A stretch of DNA of 64,000 nt from positions 1 to 64,000 of the forward strand of contig JAGKWY010000049.1 of the NCBI GenBank assembly GCA_021151625.1. The letters run 5' to 3'. This document shows positions 60,138-64,000 of this stretch, piece after piece. Positions within the stretch are counted from its first letter, which is position 1. Every line of letters starts with the position of its first letter. The stretch is from Gammaproteobacteria bacterium (GTDB lineage: Bacteria > Pseudomonadota > Gammaproteobacteria > Pseudomonadales > Cellvibrionaceae). A program made the position numbers and the translations under genes. The notes under the pieces were generated by a model. It worked only from the letters and a program-made list of their open reading frames with translations. It searched no databases and was not told the DNA's origin.

Positions 60138-61406
60138 ATGAATGATTATCACCCTTTACCCAGGGATGAATCCCAATCGGCATTTTCTACCAATGACACA
60201 ACACAAGATACAAACGGTCATTCGCCAGAATATTTAACAGCACAGCTGCCATCTGCAACGTCAAGTCGTTCGTTAATGACGGTACAGCGTGTTGCCTTCG
60301 CACTGGTGGGATTATTGCTCGTTAGTGGTGCCACCCGTGCGCTGGTTAACCAGCGCGATGCCAAAGCCTTGCAGGATTACACCAGTGCAACACTGGAACG
60401 TCGAGTATTAACCACTAAAGCCAAACCCGGTTCATTGCAACAAAATTTGCGTTTACCCACCAGTTTGCGCGGCAATACTGAAGCCGTTATTTACGCGCGT
60501 ACTAACGGTTATGTATCCAACTGGCACAAGGGTATTGGCGATTACGTCAAGCGCGGTGAATTACTCGCTACCCTGGATACACCTGAACAAGAGCAGCAAC
60601 TTGCACAGGCGCGTGCGCAGCGCGAGCAAATTGCTGCGCAACTGGAGCTCGCCGAAAAAACCCTCGCACGCTGGGACAGTTTGGCGCAACGTGAAAATGC
60701 TATTTCACCACAAGATCTGGATGAAAAACGCAGCCTGGTGCGGCAGACGCGCGCGGATTTAACCGCAGCCGATGCCAATGTAAAACGCCTGGATAACCTG
60801 GAAAACTTTCGCCACATACGCGCAGCTTTCGACGGCATCATTACTCGTCGCAGTGTGGAAATTGGCGATTATGTGGCGCAGGGTAGCAAGGAATTATTTG
60901 CCATTACCCAAACCGATCCACTGCGGGCCAGCATCTGGATTCCGCAGTCCTACGCCGATAATTTAGCAATTAACGCCGAGGTTGAATTAAATCTGCGTGA
61001 GCAACAAGGGCCGCTGGAAGCGCGCATTGAACGCATCGCCGGTGGCATTGACCCCAGCACCCGTTCGCGCCAGGTAGATTTGCTGTTACCTAATTCGGAT
61101 GGAGCCCTATTACCTGGTGCCTATGCCGAAGTAAATATCCCGGTTACTAGCAGTGTAGAAACTTTAGTTGTTCCTGCGGCTACTTTAATTATTCGCGATC
61201 AATACCAACGCATTGCGGTGGTAGATGCAGAAAATAAAATCAGTTTTCGCAATGTAAAACTAGGCCGCGATTTAGGGCGCGATGTTGAAGTGCTGGAGGG
61301 TATTAGCACTGGCGATACACTGGTAGTCAGCCCGCCCGATCAATTGGTAGAAGCTGAAGCGGTAAAAACCCAGGAGTGGAAACCTGCCGCACCGGTAGGC
61401 AGATAG
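60138..61406 (+). CDS. RND efflux periplasmic adaptor (membrane fusion protein)
   Basis: 422 residues. An unusual hydrophilic N-terminal ~45 residues precede one membrane segment (VAFALVGLLLVSGATRAL), then the lipoyl half GYVSNWHKGIGDYVKRGELL, a coiled-coil hairpin (EQEQQLAQARAQREQIAAQL, EKTLARWDSLAQRENAISPQ), and the second half ITRRSVEIGDYVAQGSKELF with beta-barrel and LPGAYAEVNIPV. Typical length for the family. It lies 162 nt after the permease gene, in the reverse of the usual adaptor-first order. A strong terminator follows. Confidence 0.92.
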   Translation: MNDYHPLPRDESQSAFSTNDTTQDTNGHSPEYLTAQLPSATSSRSLMTVQRVAFALVGLLLVSGATRALVNQRDAKALQDYTSATLERRVLTTKAKPGSLQQNLRLPTSLRGNTEAVIYARTNGYVSNWHKGIGDYVKRGELLATLDTPEQEQQLAQARAQREQIAAQLELAEKTLARWDSLAQRENAISPQDLDEKRSLVRQTRADLTAADANVKRLDNLENFRHIRAAFDGIITRRSVEIGDYVAQGSKELFAITQTDPLRASIWIPQSYADNLAINAEVELNLREQQGPLEARIERIAGGIDPSTRSRQVDLLLPNSDGALLPGAYAEVNIPVTSSVETLVVPAATLIIRDQYQRIAVVDAENKISFRNVKLGRDLGRDVEVLEGISTGDTLVVSPPDQLVEAEAVKTQEWKPAAPVGR

Positions 61407-61455
61407 AAATTTTTAATTGCCAGAAAACCTGGAGCAGCTTTATAGTAAATCGACC

Positions 61456-61484
61456 AAAAAGGCGCTCAACTAAGGCGCCTTTTT
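61456..61484. terminator. Bidirectional rho-independent terminator
   Basis: AAAAAGGCGC at 61456-61465 and GCGCCTTTTT at 61475-61484, 9-nt loop, with A-tract on one side and T-tract on the other. It serves the adaptor gene (plus) and the lipoprotein cytochrome gene (minus). Confidence 0.92.
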
Positions 61485-61499
61485 GATGATAATTTTTAC

Positions 61500-62096
61500 T
61501 TAATTAAGCGGACGTTTATCGCCGGGATACCAGAATTGTGAATGGCAGCTTTCGCAGGTGTGCTCAATAATTCCACCCGCCTCCTCCAGCTTATCTACAT
61601 TTTTTTCATCGATCGCACTGACGACCAGATCTGCTGCATCCTGCAATGCATGGGCGCGCTCCACAAAAACAGGCCATTGTGCAGCAATCAAGGCTTCAAC
61701 CGCTTCTGCCTGTAATTCTGTATGATGGGTTGAGGTACTCACATCAGGGTGGGCTACTTTGCGCCCCGGAATAACCAGCAAATTACTCACTTCACGCAGG
61801 ACTATGGCATGGTTGCGCAGTGTCGCCCAGTCTTCATCTGTTTGCGGACGAATTTCTTCAACACCTTCCACCGTGCTTACCGTGGAAATAGAATTCCAGA
61901 TCGGATCTATATTCGGGTCAATCACCGACAACATAATTTCCTGCAAGGTTGCGTGCGGCCGGAAAGCCGATGCGGTTTTATTTAATTCAGGGGGATTGGT
62001 TGCGATGGACTCCTCCGCTCGCTCAGAGCAAGCGGAGGCAGACACTAGCAGCGCAAGTGTGGTGAGCAAAGCGAATTTACGCTGCATGTTTTGCAT
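61500..62096 (-). CDS. Lipoprotein monoheme cytochrome
   Basis: 198 residues. Lipoprotein signal with lipobox SASAC. Helical body (LQAEAVEALIAAQWPVFVER, HALQDAADLVVSAIDEKNVD) and a single C-terminal heme motif TCESCHSQFWYPG, as in class II-type cytochromes. The in-frame ATG 62087 is an alternative start. Last gene of a minus-strand group with the lectin-like and DUF6644-like genes; a membrane-tethered electron carrier is the likely role. Confidence 0.8.
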   Translation of the reverse strand: MQNMQRKFALLTTLALLVSASACSERAEESIATNPPELNKTASAFRPHATLQEIMLSVIDPNIDPIWNSISTVSTVEGVEEIRPQTDEDWATLRNHAIVLREVSNLLVIPGRKVAHPDVSTSTHHTELQAEAVEALIAAQWPVFVERAHALQDAADLVVSAIDEKNVDKLEEAGGIIEHTCESCHSQFWYPGDKRPLN

Positions 62097-62113
62097 AACT
62101 TATTTAACTCAAT

Positions 62114-62848
62114 TTAATTGGCAACAAAGCAATAAAACAATCCGGCACCACCTGTGGCCACCAGATTTTCCTGGCTGCAACCACGGCTTGGATGCGCCGA
62201 ATTCCAGGAGGCATTGCCGCCACCGGTGCGATCAAAATGGCCTACTTGTGCTGAGCCATCTGCTGCAGTACTGGTGTAGTTCTTACAGGTGTGATCAGCC
62301 GCATCGGTAAATGCCGTGCCGTCAGTTTTTGAGCCGGTGAGGATATCGTGCTGGTTAGGTGTATCACCAGCGCCGAGTACACGCTCACCTTTTTCAGTTA
62401 ACGCCTGATTGCGAGTAAGGTTGCTGCCCAATTGCGCCTGCGCCAAAGTATCACCGTGCAAATGGCCAACATCATTAGCAATCAATGCCCCTTTCACGTT
62501 ATACCAGGGGCCTTTACCAATACGGTCACGCGCATTAATTGCAGGTTTTCCATCGGCAGCCTGCGCACTCAAGTAAGCACGCCAGGTTTTATTGCCTGCG
62601 CCCACAGCTTTTGCCAGCGCCTGGCAATGTGCATCAGCACCCGCCAAACCACCCAGGTTTGCGCCTTTACCAAGACCTACGCTGGTAGTAAAAAAACTGA
62701 ATTTTTGCAGTGCCTCTTCCGGACTAATTTGCGGTGCTTGCGGACGAGGTGGTTGTGCTGCGGTGTTTTGTGCAACTACCGGCAAGCTGGTAAATGCAAT
62801 AGCTGCAGAAAGCAAACCGGTACACAGGGCCAGGGTTTTCAATTTCAT
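62114..62848 (-). CDS. Exported lectin-like protein (C-type-lectin/endostatin-like fold)
   Basis: 244 residues, signal peptide ending PVVAQ. FFTTSVGLGKGANLGGLAGA, DAHCQALAKAVGAGNKTWRA, YLSAQAADGKPAINARDRIG, LTGSKTDGTAF, HTCKNYTSTAADGSAQVGHF, SWNSAHPSRGCSQENL and GGAGLFYCFVAN are the blocks of a proteobacterial family often labelled lectin. Four cysteines in the domain can form two disulfides. Carbohydrate binding has not been shown for it. GAGGAAA lies 7-9 nt before ATG. Located 17 nt upstream of the lipoprotein cytochrome. Confidence 0.78.
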   Translation of the reverse strand: MKLKTLALCTGLLSAAIAFTSLPVVAQNTAAQPPRPQAPQISPEEALQKFSFFTTSVGLGKGANLGGLAGADAHCQALAKAVGAGNKTWRAYLSAQAADGKPAINARDRIGKGPWYNVKGALIANDVGHLHGDTLAQAQLGSNLTRNQALTEKGERVLGAGDTPNQHDILTGSKTDGTAFTDAADHTCKNYTSTAADGSAQVGHFDRTGGGNASWNSAHPSRGCSQENLVATGGAGLFYCFVAN

Positions 62849-62907
62849 TGTTATTTCCTCTTCTTGTTTAATGATTGATCTTTAATGATTGAACGTAAAA
62901 ATTTTAA

Positions 62908-63387
62908 TTAAGCTGCAACAAAACCTATCGCCCTGCCAGCCAGCCCCACACCAAACCACAGCAGTAATGAAATACTGGCGGTGAGTATAGCGAGCCAGGG
63001 GCGCGGGTTTTCAGTCGCAGCAACTTTGCGATAAAGCGAATATTGGATAATTAATGCCACCACAAATAATTTCATCTTGAACCAGAACGCCGGGTTGGGT
63101 TCGTACAAGGCCGCACTGGGAACCAACATAAAAATTCCGGACAAGACTAAAAATGCCAGGCCGGTAACAACAAAAGGCTTGGTGTAATTTGCCAATTGCG
63201 GTGTAGAAAAATGGGTTAAGCCAACACCTAACAAGCGCAAATTCACCAACAGGATTGAGGTCAGTACCAACACCAAACCGGCAATATGAAATAGCTGGGC
63301 AAAAATGCCGAATATTAAATGCGCTTGCCCGAGTGCAACGGCAATGCTGCTGTTCTGGATACTTTGAAAAAGTGTTTCAGTTGTCAT
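62908..63387 (-). CDS. DUF6644-like membrane protein (second copy)
   Basis: 159 residues, four hydrophobic segments (LIFGIFAQLFHIAGLVLVL, FVVTGLAFLVLSGIFMLVP, MKLFVVALIIQYSLY, ILTASISLLLWFGVGLAG). HIAGLVLVLTSILLVNLRLL and the FKMKLF segment parallel the neighbouring gene, so the two are paralogues. Histidines in HLIFGIFAQLFHIAG could ligate heme b; that is inference. The frame opens at 63474 within the upstream gene, but ATG 63387 has GGGGGAA 4-5 nt upstream and lies 11 nt past the upstream stop. Confidence 0.75.
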   Translation of the reverse strand: MTTETLFQSIQNSSIAVALGQAHLIFGIFAQLFHIAGLVLVLTSILLVNLRLLGVGLTHFSTPQLANYTKPFVVTGLAFLVLSGIFMLVPSAALYEPNPAFWFKMKLFVVALIIQYSLYRKVAATENPRPWLAILTASISLLLWFGVGLAGRAIGFVAA

Positions 63388-63398
63388 AATTCCCCCAC

Positions 63399-63899
63399 TT
63401 AAAATCCTGAATCCAGATAGGGAATTAATCGCCCCAATATCACCACCAGACTCCAGCAGACCAGCGAAATCCAACCGGCAAGACGTGCGCCCGCCGGCGA
63501 TACCACCGCACCACCCCAGTCACTGGCAGTGCGACCGAACCTCACCTCAAACCAAAGTGCATTTAAACCGGCGAGAAAAATAAATAGCAGCTTTAGCGGG
63601 AATATCGGTGCTTCCACCAGGCCGGGGCCTGCCGCAAAGGTCAATAAAATTCCGGTAGCAAAAGTGACTGCGAACCCGGCGATTAACCAGGGCCGCAGTT
63701 GTTGCAGCACTATGTGCACCGGAACACTTTTGAAAATAAATCCCGTCAAGCGCAGGTCGGTTAAGACAATTAACCCGAATGAAAACGCCAGGCTTAACAG
63801 GTGAGTTCCCTCCACCAAAGGATAGACATAAAGCGACTCAGCCAATGAGGTTCCCAAAGGCGAGTCATACATGGTTTGTAATAAATCAGAGGCACTCAT
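63399..63899 (-). CDS. DUF6644-like membrane protein (first copy)
   Basis: 166 residues, four to five membrane segments. SLAESLYVYPLVEGTHLLSL and TDLRLTGFIF near the start match DUF6644-type proteins; later PIFPLKLLFIFLAGLNALWF and GWISLVCWSLVVILGRLIPY. The histidine in EGTHLL is a possible heme or metal ligand. In other genomes such genes occur near DUF6152 genes, and this window has two DUF6152 genes at its left end. First of a four-gene minus-strand unit. Confidence 0.75.
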   Translation of the reverse strand: MSASDLLQTMYDSPLGTSLAESLYVYPLVEGTHLLSLAFSFGLIVLTDLRLTGFIFKSVPVHIVLQQLRPWLIAGFAVTFATGILLTFAAGPGLVEAPIFPLKLLFIFLAGLNALWFEVRFGRTASDWGGAVVSPAGARLAGWISLVCWSLVVILGRLIPYLDSGF

Positions 63900-63952
63900 T
63901 TTTTAACTCTTGCAACGCAATTAATCACCGCTCGTTTACCAATGGCGATCAA

Positions 63953-64000
63953 TTAATTATTGGGAAAATAATTCGTCAGTTCTTGCTGCACCGGTGGTGC
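63953..64000 (-). CDS. C-terminal fragment of a minus-strand gene, cut by the window edge
   Basis: An open minus-strand frame enters at the window edge and ends with TAA at 63955-63953: APPVQQELTNYFPNN. It lies 53 nt upstream of the DUF6644-like gene, same strand, and could be the preceding operon member. Too short to identify. Confidence 0.4.
   Translation of the reverse strand, partial: APPVQQELTNYFPNN

Overview
The window looks like the chromosome of a Gram-negative gammaproteobacterium. I favour a Cellvibrio-like relative (inference), because of three very large TonB-dependent receptors, many Sec and Tat exported enzymes, periplasmic c-type cytochromes and a CAZyme-style lifestyle without SusD partners. 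No rRNA, tRNA, CRISPR array or complete insertion sequence was recognised.

Layout. 0-5.4 kb: two tandem copies of a three-gene minus-strand module of small secreted proteins (a DUF6152 protein plus two paralogues sharing a GDSR-x-x-WEG motif). The second copy has a 44-residue in-frame gap in its middle gene. 5.9-10.8 kb: an exported metallo-beta-lactamase-fold hydrolase and the first TonB receptor, both plus strand. 11.2-22.2 kb: an AT-rich island of about 16 small, mostly single-gene units, all on the plus strand (methyltransferase, DUF1272, peroxiredoxin, DJ-1-like, two GFA-family proteins, DUF998, DUF4431, NTF2-like, DUF1330, ATP-grasp and others). Linker repeats are shared between unrelated genes and several stop codons lie in a TAACAA motif. 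This resembles a degenerate integron-cassette array or another gene-capture island; no integrase lies in the window.

22.2-38.9 kb: an Ldh-type dehydrogenase, a periplasmic peroxiredoxin, two cytochromes c, a planctomycete-type DUF1501 plus DUF1549/DUF1553 pair, TonB receptor 2, an arylsulfotransferase-like beta-propeller, a Tat-exported sulfatase and TonB receptor 3. The receptors are sisters of the one at 7.8 kb. I infer an uptake and oxidative/sulfate-ester processing locus of unknown substrate. 39-51.7 kb: an NADP-dependent oxidoreductase, a DUF3617 protein, a membrane glycosyltransferase-like protein, a rhodanese-fold protein without its cysteine, a vanadium-haloperoxidase-like protein without the PSGH histidine, a GlcG/HbpS protein, a sorbosone-dehydrogenase-like protein, two esterase-type hydrolases and a MocR regulator.

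51.7-64 kb: a TIM-barrel glycosidase-like protein, a TPR lipoprotein, a MepA-like murein endopeptidase, a class D beta-lactamase, a ParDE pair, an RND pump gene with a large N-terminal in-frame deletion followed by its adaptor, and a minus-strand group of two DUF6644-like membrane proteins, a lectin-like protein and a lipoprotein cytochrome. Recurrent themes are duplicated secreted modules, internal in-frame deletions and enzyme-fold proteins that have lost a catalytic residue.
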